From contig CAJTPO010000003.1 in assembly GCA_910578115.1 (NCBI GenBank), positions 124,001 through 188,000 of the forward strand: a stretch of DNA of 64,000 nucleotides, in the 5' to 3' direction. Within the stretch, counting starts at the first letter, position 1. Every line of letters starts with the position of its first letter. The notes under the pieces are model-generated. The model did not search any database. It was not told the origin of the DNA and worked only from the letters and a program-made list of their open reading frames with translations. Shown piece by piece: positions 1 to 8,386 of the stretch. Origin of the DNA: an uncultured Lachnospiraceae bacterium. GTDB taxonomy: Bacteria > Bacillota > Clostridia > Lachnospirales > Lachnospiraceae. Made by a program: the position numbers and the translations under genes.

Positions 1-1071
1 GCTCACGATTGCTCCGGCCTCGATAAAGGTCTTTAAAAGCCCCTCCTCCATCGCCTGTAGGTAGATCGCCTGCGTAGCCGGGATCACGATGCAGCGCATT
101 CCCGAAGCCACGTGCCTGCCTTGAAGCACTTTGGCAGCGATCCGCAGATCGTCCAGCCTGCCGTTGGTACAGGAACCGATCACCACCTGGTCGATCGCGA
201 TATCTTCCGTGATCTCATCAATGGTCTTCGTATTTTCCGGCAGATGCGGGAATGCAATGGTCGGCCGAAGCGTACTAAGATCAATGGTATACTCTTCATC
301 GTACACGGCGTCCGCATCCGCTTCATAGATCTTATATTCTTTCGTGGAGTGCTCCTTCATGTAAGCCACCGCCAGCTCGTCTACAGGGAAGATACCGTTC
401 TTGCCGCCCGCCTCGATGGCCATATTGGCAATCGTAAAACGGTCATCCATGGAAAGATTCCGGATGCCGTCTCCCACGAACTCCATGGATTTATACAGCG
501 CACCGTCCACGCCGATCATGCCGATGATATGTAAGATCACATCCTTGCCGCTTACCCACTCTGCCGGTTTGCCGGTCAGATTGAAACGGATCGCCGACGG
601 CACTTTAAACCAGGCCTTGCCCGTTGCCATGCCTGCCGCCATATCCGTACTGCCGACGCCCGTGGAGAAAGCTCCGAGTGCACCGTAAGTACAGGTGTGG
701 GAATCCGCACCGATCACGACGTCTCCGGCCACCGTCAACCCTTTTTCAGGTAACAGCGCATGTTCGATTCCCATCTCGCCCACTTCAAAATAGTTGGTGA
801 TCTCATTGCGCTTTGCAAACTCCCGCACACACTTACAGTGCTCCGCCGACTTAATGTCCTTGTTCGGCACAAAATGATCCGGCACAAGCGCGATCTTATC
901 CTTGTGGAATACACCGTCCACGTTCATCTTCTCCATCTCCTTGATGGCTACCGGGCTGGTGATATCATTGCCCAGCACCAGATCAAGATCGGCCTCGATC
1001 AGCTGTCCCGCTTCCACATGATCCAGCCCCGCATGTGCCGCCAGAATTTTCTGTGTCATTGTCATTCCCAT
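1..1071 (-). CDS. leuC: 3-isopropylmalate dehydratase large subunit (partial, C-terminus outside window)
   Basis: Aconitase-family enzyme that isomerises 2-isopropylmalate to 3-isopropylmalate in leucine biosynthesis, working with a LeuD small subunit that is not in the window. I translated 357 codons from ATG at 1071; the frame runs off the left edge, so roughly the last 60 residues of a usual ~420-residue protein are missing. Family landmarks are GADSHTCTYGALGAFSTGVG near residues 120-140 and VIGSCTNGR near 297-305, whose Cys301 is the first of three 4Fe-4S ligands; the other two should lie beyond the edge. The start is supported by AAGGAG about 10 bases upstream. It follows tetR and ilvC in the same direction, completing a branched-chain amino acid cluster. 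Confidence 0.95.
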   Translation of the reverse strand, partial: MGMTMTQKILAAHAGLDHVEAGQLIEADLDLVLGNDITSPVAIKEMEKMNVDGVFHKDKIALVPDHFVPNKDIKSAEHCKCVREFAKRNEITNYFEVGEMGIEHALLPEKGLTVAGDVVIGADSHTCTYGALGAFSTGVGSTDMAAGMATGKAWFKVPSAIRFNLTGKPAEWVSGKDVILHIIGMIGVDGALYKSMEFVGDGIRNLSMDDRFTIANMAIEAGGKNGIFPVDELAVAYMKEHSTKEYKIYEADADAVYDEEYTIDLSTLRPTIAFPHLPENTKTIDEITEDIAIDQVVIGSCTNGRLDDLRIAAKVLQGRHVASGMRCIVIPATQAIYLQAMEEGLLKTFIEAGAIVS

Positions 1072-1123
1072 ACTCCAGTTCTCCTTACCTGTTATTCTCA
1101 TACTGCTTTCTGCTCTTTGAAAA

Positions 1124-1156
1124 CAGGGCTTATCCGGAAACCCCAGACAAGCCCTG
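1124..1156 (-). terminator. Hairpin terminator after tetR
   Basis: An 8-bp perfect stem (CAGGGCTT at 1124-1131 against AAGCCCTG at 1149-1156) begins four bases past the tetR stop and, read on the minus strand, is followed by TTTTC. This looks like an intrinsic terminator or attenuator between tetR and leuC. The T tract is short, so readthrough into leuC is possible. Confidence 0.6.
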
Positions 1157-1159
1157 GTA

Positions 1160-1729
1160 TCAATTCATCTCTGCTATCACTTCATCCATGGAATGCGTCG
1201 TAATATACTCGAAAATATCCGCCACCTGTTCCGGTGTCAGACTCATATCCAACTTTGTCCACTGGATAACGACAAAAGCCATGGACTGTGCATAGTATTC
1301 CGCCACCATGCTGACTGTCAGACCTCTTTTTGCCAGCTTCTTCTCCCCGACCTTCTCATTAATGAAAGAAAAAAGAATTTCCATAATGAACTTCTTCGCG
1401 ATACTCTCACAGGAGTTCTGCCCTTCCAGACGGGTAACCTTCTTATAGAACTTCTTGTTCTGATGCATGTTGTGAAAGATCTGCACCATACTGTCTTTCA
1501 GATTCCCGGACCGCATAAGCGGAATGACCGGATCAAGCACCTCCGTGCGGATGATCCACTCCAGCAGTTCATATTTGTCCTGAAAATGATTGTAGAAAGT
1601 CGGGCGGATAACACCCGCCCTGTCTGTTATCTGCTTGATCGTTATCTTATCGATCGGCATCCTGAGCGCAAGATCCTTAAAGCTCTCTGCCAGCATCTGA
1701 TCCACATCGGTTTTGGACTGTGTATTCAT
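1160..1729 (-). CDS. TetR/AcrR-family transcriptional regulator
   Basis: DNA-binding regulator of 189 residues. The N-terminal helix-turn-helix is clear: DKITIKQITDRAGVIRPTFY (about residues 27-46), followed by NHFQDKYELLEWI, the usual TetR third and fourth helices. The C-terminal two thirds is helical and gives no ligand clue; the layout resembles DhaS-type TetR proteins, but this is only an impression. It lies between ilvC and leuC, 62 bases after the ilvC stop, so it may act on this cluster or be an unrelated passenger. The target and effector cannot be read from the sequence. A short purine-rich RBS (AGAGAG) precedes ATG 1729. Confidence 0.88.
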   Translation of the reverse strand: MNTQSKTDVDQMLAESFKDLALRMPIDKITIKQITDRAGVIRPTFYNHFQDKYELLEWIIRTEVLDPVIPLMRSGNLKDSMVQIFHNMHQNKKFYKKVTRLEGQNSCESIAKKFIMEILFSFINEKVGEKKLAKRGLTVSMVAEYYAQSMAFVVIQWTKLDMSLTPEQVADIFEYITTHSMDEVIAEMN

Positions 1730-1791
1730 CTTAGGCTCTCTTAACTGTCTGCTTCTACTTTAGAGGTAATGCCGGATGACACGGCATTCTT

Positions 1792-2808
1792 TTAGTTATT
1801 GATCAGCTTGTCTTCGCCGTTCCAGCTGTAAAGTTTCCTGATCTCTTCGCCGACGATCTCCGACGGATGTTCTGCAGCAAGCTTTCTCATCGCCTTAAAG
1901 TGTACCTGGCCGCCTGCGGAAGACATGTCAAGCAGGAAGTCTTTCGCAAAAGTACCGTCCTGGATATCCGACAGAATCTTCTTCATATTCGCCCTGGTCT
2001 CTTCCGTGATGATCTTCGGGCCGGTAATATAATCGCCGTACTCCGCCGTGTTGGAGATCGAATATCTCATGCCGGCAAAACCGGACTGATAGATCAAATC
2101 AACGATCAGCTTCATCTCATGGATACACTCGAAGTATGCATTTCTCGGATCATACCCTGCTTCCACCAGTGTCTCATATCCCGCCTGCATAAGCGCGCAC
2201 ACGCCGCCGCACAGCACTGCCTGTTCGCCGAAAAGATCTGTCTCTGTCTCTGTTCTGAATGTGGTCTCCAATACGCCCGCTCTCGCACCACCGATCGCCA
2301 GCGCATAAGCCAGCGCCATATCCTGCGCCTTGCCGGTGGCATCCTGATGAACGGCTACCAGACAGGGAACACCCTTGCCAGCCAGATACTCACTTCTTAC
2401 CGTATGTCCCGGACCCTTGGGCGCGATCATGGTCACATCCACATCTGCAGGCGGTACGATACAGCCGAAATGAATGTTGAAGCCGTGCGCGAACATCAGC
2501 ATATTGCCGGGCTCCAAGTTGGGTTCGATATCATTCTTATACAGGGAAGCCTGCAGTTCATCGTTGATCAGGATCATGATGATATCGGCTCTTTTCGTCG
2601 CCTCTGCCGCCGTGAATACCTCGAATCCCTGTGCCTCGGCCTTCGCCCAGGATTGGGATCCCTCATACAGACCAATGATCACATGACAGCCGGATTCCTT
2701 CGCGTTCAGGGCATGTGCATGTCCCTGGCTTCCGTACCCGATCACCGCGATCGTCTTCCCTTCCAAAAGGGAAAGATTACAATCTTCCTGATAAAAAATA
2801 TTTGCCAT
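1792..2808 (-). CDS. ilvC: Ketol-acid reductoisomerase
   Basis: Converts acetolactate or acetohydroxybutyrate to the dihydroxy acids of valine, leucine and isoleucine synthesis, using NAD(P)H and Mg2+. The 338-residue product is a class I (short) KARI: N-terminal Rossmann motif VIGYGSQGHAHALN near residues 19-32, KGPGHTVR, and the C-terminal knotted domain with the metal-binding ETETDLFGEQ stretch. ATG 2808 is preferred over an in-frame ATG at 2847 because GGAGGAG stands about 6 bases ahead of it and because MANIFYQEDC matches the family N-terminus. The gene follows ilvH across a gap filled by a structured repeat (2849-2963). A small hairpin lies just after the stop but has no T tract. Confidence 0.97.
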   Translation of the reverse strand: MANIFYQEDCNLSLLEGKTIAVIGYGSQGHAHALNAKESGCHVIIGLYEGSQSWAKAEAQGFEVFTAAEATKRADIIMILINDELQASLYKNDIEPNLEPGNMLMFAHGFNIHFGCIVPPADVDVTMIAPKGPGHTVRSEYLAGKGVPCLVAVHQDATGKAQDMALAYALAIGGARAGVLETTFRTETETDLFGEQAVLCGGVCALMQAGYETLVEAGYDPRNAYFECIHEMKLIVDLIYQSGFAGMRYSISNTAEYGDYITGPKIITEETRANMKKILSDIQDGTFAKDFLLDMSSAGGQVHFKAMRKLAAEHPSEIVGEEIRKLYSWNGEDKLINN

Positions 2809-2848
2809 TTCCTGCTCCTCCATTCGTATTTTACTTAATTGTTCCATT

Positions 2849-2963
2849 CTATAGTAAACTTACATCATGCTCAGCCTGCCGTCGGGCGGGCCGCATGACC
2901 ATCCATGCTGTGAAAGGCTTCGACTTTCACAGCAAACGACATTGGAAATTTCGTTTACTATAG
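2849..2963. repeat. Structured intergenic repeat, copy A, with 11-bp terminal inverted repeats
   Basis: The 68-bp core (2866-2933) holds three consecutive hairpins: a GC-rich one (GCCTGCC against GGCGGGC), a small one around CCAT (2893-2908), and a perfect 10-bp stem GCTGTGAAAG (2907-2916) against CTTTCACAGC (2924-2933). By eye it matches the reverse complement of copy B (13857-13924) at about 61 of 68 bases. Here the core is enclosed by perfect 11-bp inverted repeats, CTATAGTAAAC (2849-2859) and GTTTACTATAG (2953-2963), which copies B and C lack. It separates ilvH from ilvC. No ORF is evident. A MITE-like or REP-like element is an inference. Confidence 0.8.
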
Positions 2964-3003
2964 ATAACCTCAAGAGAGAACCTTTCCCTCCGTCAATCCG
3001 TCA

Positions 3004-3504
3004 CTATTCCAGATAAGTCACATTCTCGATTCCTCTTCCCAGACCCGTGATACCCGTTCTGGCAAGCTCCAGAATTTCATAGCTTTCCAGCAGATTAATA
3101 AATGCTCCCACCTTATCCTGCGTACCGGTCAATTCGATAACCAGGCTTTCCGGAGCCACATCAATAATCTTCGCCCGGAAAATATCGGCAATGGCGATCA
3201 CTCCCTGCCGCTCTTCGGCAGAAGTCTTAACCTTGATCATGACCAGTTCCCTGTAGACACTGTCTTCCGGTTTTAATTCCTTGATGTCCCTCACATCGAT
3301 CAGCTTTGCCACCTGCTTCTCGATCTGATCCAGGATCTCATCGTCCCCCGATGTTACGATCGTAATACGGGTAAAACGTTCATCTGCGGTCCCGCCTGCC
3401 GTGATACTGTCAATGTTGTAACCCCGCCTGGAAAAAAGTCCTGCAATCCGGCTGAGCACCCCGGAGGTATTATCCACTAATAACTGAAATACTTTCTTCT
3501 GCAT
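3004..3504 (-). CDS. ilvH: Acetolactate synthase small (regulatory) subunit, copy 1
   Basis: Regulatory subunit of acetohydroxyacid synthase that activates the catalytic IlvB and confers valine feedback inhibition. The product has 166 residues: an N-terminal ACT domain (QLLVDNTSGVLSRIAGLFSR, about 5-24) and the typical C-terminal ALS_ss_C region ending in LELARTGITGLGRG. Length is normal for the long IlvH type. ATG 3504 is chosen because GGAAAGG stands 8 bases upstream; an in-frame ATG at 3525 lacks an RBS. It is the second of two tandem small-subunit genes after ilvB and the one nearer ilvC. Both ACT domains look intact, so both may be functional. Confidence 0.93.
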   Translation of the reverse strand: MQKKVFQLLVDNTSGVLSRIAGLFSRRGYNIDSITAGGTADERFTRITIVTSGDDEILDQIEKQVAKLIDVRDIKELKPEDSVYRELVMIKVKTSAEERQGVIAIADIFRAKIIDVAPESLVIELTGTQDKVGAFINLLESYEILELARTGITGLGRGIENVTYLE

Positions 3505-3652
3505 AAAGTAAACCTTTCCGCACATGACTGCTTATCTGTCACACGCTGTCCATTATTTTAACAATTTACCAGACAAAAGTCAACCGCTTATAACGATTCT
3601 GCTTACGACGTCTTACCAGGCCGGCCCCCGGCCTGCCATGCAGCCAGGCACC

Positions 3653-4141
3653 TTAGTTATCCGTCTCCAGGCATTTCTGCAGAGCCAGAGTCCCGGTCCG
3701 TGCCACCTCCACAATACTGATAGACTGCATCATACCGATGAACAGCCGGATCCGCTCCGGCACGTCACAGATCTGAATGATCATCGTCTTTTTGGACATA
3801 TCCACGATCTGCGCCTTCATAATCTCACATGTTTCCATGATATCCCGACGGTTACCCTTGTTATATTTGACTTTCATCAGCATCAGTTCCCGACTGATGC
3901 TGGCCGTCTCATCAAACGTCTTCACCTTGAAGACATCCAGCTTTTTGTTCAGCTGCTTCTCGATCTGCTCCAGCGTGCGCTCGTCTCCGCTGCTGACAAT
4001 GGTCATGCAGGAAGTTGTCGGATCGTCCGTCTCCCCCACTGCCAGACTGTCAATATTGAAAGATCTTCTGGAAAAAAGCCCCGACACTTTGCAAAGTACA
4101 CCGGATCTGTTCTCCACCAAAACCGAATATATTTTCTTCAT
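3653..4141 (-). CDS. ilvN: Acetolactate synthase small (regulatory) subunit, copy 2
   Basis: Second regulatory subunit, 162 residues, clearly paralogous to the downstream gene but well diverged. It has an N-terminal ACT domain (SVLVENRSGVLCKVSGLFSR, about 6-25) and a C-terminal half with VEVARTGTLALQ. It begins 16 bases after the ilvB stop, so ilvB and this gene are likely translated from one message and form the primary holoenzyme. ATG 4141 is preferred because GGGGG lies about 6 bases upstream; the ATG at 4147 would touch the same G-run. The gap to the next small subunit contains a GC hairpin (CAGGCCGG / CCGGCCTG near 3619-3637) without a T tract. Confidence 0.92.
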   Translation of the reverse strand: MKKIYSVLVENRSGVLCKVSGLFSRRSFNIDSLAVGETDDPTTSCMTIVSSGDERTLEQIEKQLNKKLDVFKVKTFDETASISRELMLMKVKYNKGNRRDIMETCEIMKAQIVDMSKKTMIIQICDVPERIRLFIGMMQSISIVEVARTGTLALQKCLETDN

Positions 4142-4157
4142 CGCCATCCCCCATTTT

Positions 4158-5774
4158 CTATTTTACCAGATCCATCGGATCGATGATGCACTCTAACAGC
4201 ACCGATTCGTCCTTCTTCAGAAACTCCTCGATTGTTTCCTGTGCACGCTCCATCGTATGCAGCCGCATAAACTTCATATCGTAGGCCGAAGACAGTTTCT
4301 CCAGATCAGGGCTTCCCGAAAGATCTACAACCGAATAATTATCTTTGTAGGTATAGTGCTGAAACTCCCTGACCATCCCCAGAAAATTATTCTTAAGCAC
4401 GATGATCTTTACCGGCACATGGAACTGCCGCATGGTAGCCAGCTCCATCATGGACATTTGAAAAGAACCATCGCCGCATACCGCCACCACCTGTCTGTCC
4501 GGCGCAGCCAGTTTGGCTCCCATAGCCGCCGGAATGGAGTAACCCATGGTACCCATGCCGCCCGTAGTCAGAAATCTTCCATTCTTAACTATATGATAGT
4601 TACAGGACCAGATCTGATTCTGCCCGACATCCGCCACATAGACCGCATCCTCCTCCATGGATTCCGACAGCATACGGATAAACTCCGCCGGATCTACATA
4701 AGCCGGATCAGGCTTTCGTACCCGCGCCATGGTGGAACGATATGCATCCAGAGTCTCAATCCACTCTTCATGGTCACAGGAAAAGGTTTCCCTGTTAAAG
4801 TCTTCAAAAATATGCCTTGCATCACCCACCAGAGGGATGGTTGGCCCTACATTCTTACCGATCTCTGCCGGATCCACATCGATATGTACCAGCACCTTAT
4901 TTTCCGTGATTAAATCCGGCTGGCTTACGGCCCGATCCGCCACTCTGGCTCCCACCATAATGAGCAGATCCGATTCGTTCATGGCCCGGTTGGCATACGG
5001 GTGCCCGTTATTCCCTACCATACCGTAATACATCGGATGTCTGGTCGGCATGGCACTGATTCCCATCATCGTAGAGACAACCGGCACACGGTGTTTCTCC
5101 ACAAAGGACCGGAATTCCTCCACCGCTTCACTTAAAAGCACGCCGCCGCCCACACAGATAATAGGACGTTTCGCTTTGGAAAGTTCCTTCACCACCTTCT
5201 GGATCTGCACTGCATGCCCTCTGATGGTCGGTTTATAGGTGCGCAGACTGACTTCTTCCGGATATTTAAATCTGTTGACAACCGCATTCTGGATATCGAT
5301 GGGCACATCGATCAGAACAGGCCCTTTCCGCCCGGAATTGGCAATGTAAAATGCCTCTTTGAAGACCCGCGGTATCTCGGCCGCATCCTTTATCAGATAG
5401 CTGTATTTGACAAAAGACTCCACCGCACCGGTGATATCAGCCTCCTGGAACACATCGGAGCCGATCAGCTCACTGTTCACCTGTCCCGTAATACACACAA
5501 GCGGAATACTGTCCGCAAAGGCCGTGGCAATACCGGTGATCACATTCGTAGCCCCAGGGCCGGATGTGACGGCACAGACGCCCACCTGTCCCGTCACCCG
5601 GGCAAACCCGCTGGCCGCATGAGCCGCGTTCTGCTCCGTGCGAATCAATATCGTCTCCACCGGGGAATTTAGTATGCTATTGTAAAAAGGGCATATCGCC
5701 ACCCCCGGATAACCGAATACATATTTTACTCCTTCTTCTTCCAGACATTTTACGATCGCGTCTGCACCTAACAT
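4158..5774 (-). CDS. ilvB: Acetolactate synthase large (catalytic) subunit
   Basis: ThDP- and FAD-dependent enzyme that condenses pyruvate with pyruvate or 2-oxobutyrate, the first common step of branched-chain amino acid synthesis. The 538-residue protein has the catalytic-glutamate segment RTEQNAAHAASGFAR (about 45-59), SGPGATN, the FAD-binding middle domain (MVGARVADRAV), and the ThDP pyrophosphate motif GDGSFQMSMMELATM followed by KNNFLGMVREFQ. Length is slightly short for the family but all three domains are present. An AGGGAGAG RBS precedes ATG 5774. It lies 86 bases after metH and directly upstream of the two small-subunit genes. No T-box leader motif was seen in the gap. Confidence 0.97.
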   Translation of the reverse strand: MLGADAIVKCLEEEGVKYVFGYPGVAICPFYNSILNSPVETILIRTEQNAAHAASGFARVTGQVGVCAVTSGPGATNVITGIATAFADSIPLVCITGQVNSELIGSDVFQEADITGAVESFVKYSYLIKDAAEIPRVFKEAFYIANSGRKGPVLIDVPIDIQNAVVNRFKYPEEVSLRTYKPTIRGHAVQIQKVVKELSKAKRPIICVGGGVLLSEAVEEFRSFVEKHRVPVVSTMMGISAMPTRHPMYYGMVGNNGHPYANRAMNESDLLIMVGARVADRAVSQPDLITENKVLVHIDVDPAEIGKNVGPTIPLVGDARHIFEDFNRETFSCDHEEWIETLDAYRSTMARVRKPDPAYVDPAEFIRMLSESMEEDAVYVADVGQNQIWSCNYHIVKNGRFLTTGGMGTMGYSIPAAMGAKLAAPDRQVVAVCGDGSFQMSMMELATMRQFHVPVKIIVLKNNFLGMVREFQHYTYKDNYSVVDLSGSPDLEKLSSAYDMKFMRLHTMERAQETIEEFLKKDESVLLECIIDPMDLVK

Positions 5775-5860
5775 AGTTCACTCTCCCTTTTTCAAACACC
5801 TGTGCCGCATGGTGGCTTTCCCTGAAATGGTCAGGCGTTTCATCAAATATGCACTGTAAG

Positions 5861-8323
5861 TTACTTTCCCATCTGCAGAAGCCGTTTCGTCAGCTTCACG
5901 GCATCCGCCGCGTCTTTGGAATATCCGTCCGCCCCAATCTCATCCGCATATTCCTGTGTGATCACGGCACCGCCCACAATAATCCTGGCATCTACCTGCT
6001 GCATTCTCGCGTAATCGATCACCTGCTGCATCTGCCGCATAGTGGTCGTCATCAAGGCAGACAGGGCGATCACCTGAGCATGATGTTCCTTTGCAGCCTC
6101 AATGATCTTTTCTTTCGGCACATCCTTGCCAAGATCGATCACCTTAAATCCATAGTTTTTAAGCATCAACGCCACAAGATTCTTACCTATATCATGGATA
6201 TCCCCCTCTACTGTGGCGATCACCACCGTGGGCATCTCCCGAGCAGACTGTTTGTCCATCAATAACGGTTCCAGATACTCTATAGAGGCCTTCATGGCCT
6301 CCGCACTGGCGATCAGCTGAGGGAGGAAATATTTTCCCCTGTCAAAAAGCTCCCCCACCTCATTGATAGCAGGCAGCAGAACGCCGTCCAAAAGCTCCTT
6401 CGCTTCATGACCTTCCGCAAGCGCCTTCTTCGTATCCTCCACGATAGCGCCGCCGCTGCCTTTGAGTACGTCGGCATACAGCCTGTCCTTCGCGCTGCCG
6501 CCCTGCGCCTGCCCGGCAGCTGCCTGACGCATATGGATACCTGTACCCTGCGTCTGCGTAACACCCATCGCTTCCCGTTTGGCCTTTACCGCATCCATCA
6601 GCTGTATATAGCGCAGATCCGCCTCCTTTTTCCCCAGAAGAAGATCCGATGCGAAAGCACAGCTGACAAGCAGCTCCTGAGACGGATTGGCAATAGCCAT
6701 GGTCAGGCCGGCCTGAATCGCCATCGTCAAAAATGTCGTATTGACAAAACTGCGCTCCGGCAGTCCAAAAGAAATATTGGAAAGACCGCAGATCGTCGCC
6801 AGCCCTCGTTCCTTACAGTAACGGATCGTCTCCAGCGTCTCCAGCGCCGCTTTCCTGTTGGCTCCCACCGTTGTCACCAGGCCATCCACTACAATATCTT
6901 CTCTGGTCAGGCCGATGGCACAGGCCCGTTCCCGTATCTTCTCTATAATGGCAGTCTTCTCCTGCAGACTGTCCGGCAGACCCGCGTCCGACAGCGGCAG
7001 CAGAACGAACATCGCGCCATACTTCTTTGCAAGCGGTAACAAGGCATCAACTTTCGCCTTCTCGTAAGAGATGGAATTAATCAACGCCCTCCCCGGATAT
7101 CTGCGCAGCGCTGCTTCCAGCACATCTACATGACTGGAGTCAAGCGAAAGAGGCAGACTCGTAATGCCGCTCACCGTATCGATGGCTTTCAGCATCATCT
7201 CCTTCTCGTCAATACCACCCATCCCCATATTAATATCCAGAATACCTGCGCCGCAGGCTTCCTGTTCCTCGGCAAAATCAGCCACCAGCTCCATGGAACC
7301 GGCCCGCAGCTGTTCCTGCAGTTTCTTCTTCCCCGTGGGGTTGATCCGCTCCCCGACAATGACAAAATTATCCTCCAGTCCGAAAGCAATGGTCTGCCGC
7401 TCACTTGTCAGATACCGCTTTTCGGTTTTCCGTCTGGGTGGCAGCGTCATGGCGCCTACCGCCCCGCACAGTGCCTTGATATGATCCGGTGTGGTTCCGC
7501 AGCAGCCGCCTACGATGGAGGCGCCGGCTTCTACAAGCATCTTCATACTCTCGCCAAAGACAGCCGGATCCATATCATAGACCGTATCTCCGTTCCGATC
7601 AAGAGACGGAAGCCCGGCATTGGGTTTGGCAATGATCGGTACAGAAGTAACCTCAGCCATCTGTCGGATTATATCCAGCATTTTATCCGGTCCTGCAGAG
7701 CAGTTGGTCCCCACCGCATCGGCGCCCAGGCTCTCCAGTACCACGGCCGCCGTCACGGCATCCGTCCCATACAATGTTCTGCCGTCTGACTCAAAAGTCA
7801 TCGTAGCCATCACCGGCAGTTCGCAGACCTCCTTCGCCGCAATCAGGGCAGCCCTGGTCTCCTGCAGGCTCATCATTGTCTCCACCACCAGAAGATCCAC
7901 GCCAGCCTCCACCAGAAAGGCGATCTGCTCCTTATAGACATCGATCAATTCCTCAAAGTCGAGCTTTCCCATCGGCGCCAGCTGTGCCCCCGTCATGGTA
8001 AGGTCACCTGCTACCAAAGCCCTGTCACCGACAGCCTTCCTGGACAGCGCCACCAGCTCCCGATTGATTTCACGGATCTGTGCTTCCAACCCATACTCCG
8101 CCAGCTTTATACGATTGGCAGTAAACGTAGGAGCATAGACGATATTCGTGCCCGCATCCACAAAATCCTGTTGAAGCTTTATCAGAACTTCCCTGTTTTC
8201 CAGGATCCACCGCTCCGGACATACTCCTGCCGACATTCCCTGCCGCTGCAAATTCGATCCCGTTGCTCCGTCCAGAAAAATAGGATTTTCTTTCATCAAT
8301 GCATGAAATTCCTGTTTCTTCAT
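5861..8323 (-). CDS. metH: Cobalamin-dependent methionine synthase lacking the activation domain
   Basis: Transfers the methyl group of 5-methyl-THF via cobalamin to homocysteine. About 820 residues in order: homocysteine methyltransferase barrel (FLDGATGSNLQRQG near the start, zinc ligands in GTNCSAG and GGCCGTTPDH), pterin-binding barrel (GERINPTGKK; DINMGMGGIDEKEM), helical cap, and B12 domain with EGDIHDIGKN near residue 709 supplying the cobalt-binding His. The C-terminal AdoMet-reactivation domain of E. coli MetH is absent, as in many anaerobes, so reactivation must be supplied elsewhere. ATG 8323 fits the family N-terminus and follows a GAGGGG run; an in-frame ATG at 8374 has no RBS. 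It lies downstream of a lipoprotein gene and upstream of ilvB. Confidence 0.93.
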   Translation of the reverse strand: MKKQEFHALMKENPIFLDGATGSNLQRQGMSAGVCPERWILENREVLIKLQQDFVDAGTNIVYAPTFTANRIKLAEYGLEAQIREINRELVALSRKAVGDRALVAGDLTMTGAQLAPMGKLDFEELIDVYKEQIAFLVEAGVDLLVVETMMSLQETRAALIAAKEVCELPVMATMTFESDGRTLYGTDAVTAAVVLESLGADAVGTNCSAGPDKMLDIIRQMAEVTSVPIIAKPNAGLPSLDRNGDTVYDMDPAVFGESMKMLVEAGASIVGGCCGTTPDHIKALCGAVGAMTLPPRRKTEKRYLTSERQTIAFGLEDNFVIVGERINPTGKKKLQEQLRAGSMELVADFAEEQEACGAGILDINMGMGGIDEKEMMLKAIDTVSGITSLPLSLDSSHVDVLEAALRRYPGRALINSISYEKAKVDALLPLAKKYGAMFVLLPLSDAGLPDSLQEKTAIIEKIRERACAIGLTREDIVVDGLVTTVGANRKAALETLETIRYCKERGLATICGLSNISFGLPERSFVNTTFLTMAIQAGLTMAIANPSQELLVSCAFASDLLLGKKEADLRYIQLMDAVKAKREAMGVTQTQGTGIHMRQAAAGQAQGGSAKDRLYADVLKGSGGAIVEDTKKALAEGHEAKELLDGVLLPAINEVGELFDRGKYFLPQLIASAEAMKASIEYLEPLLMDKQSAREMPTVVIATVEGDIHDIGKNLVALMLKNYGFKVIDLGKDVPKEKIIEAAKEHHAQVIALSALMTTTMRQMQQVIDYARMQQVDARIIVGGAVITQEYADEIGADGYSKDAADAVKLTKRLLQMGK

Positions 8324-8386
8324 CCCCTCGTGTACTCTCCTGTTTTCTGTCTTATACAGCTGATGACTCATCAACGGTCATGCATA

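Noticed and set aside
1768..1788. Hairpin AATGCCG/CGGCATT just after ilvC
   Set aside because: Only 7 bp and no T tract on the minus strand, so I do not call it a terminator.
3619..3637. GC hairpin CAGGCCGG/CCGGCCTG between the two small-subunit genes as another repeat copy
   Set aside because: It shares only GC richness with hairpin 1 of the repeat family; the order of motifs and the other two hairpins are absent.
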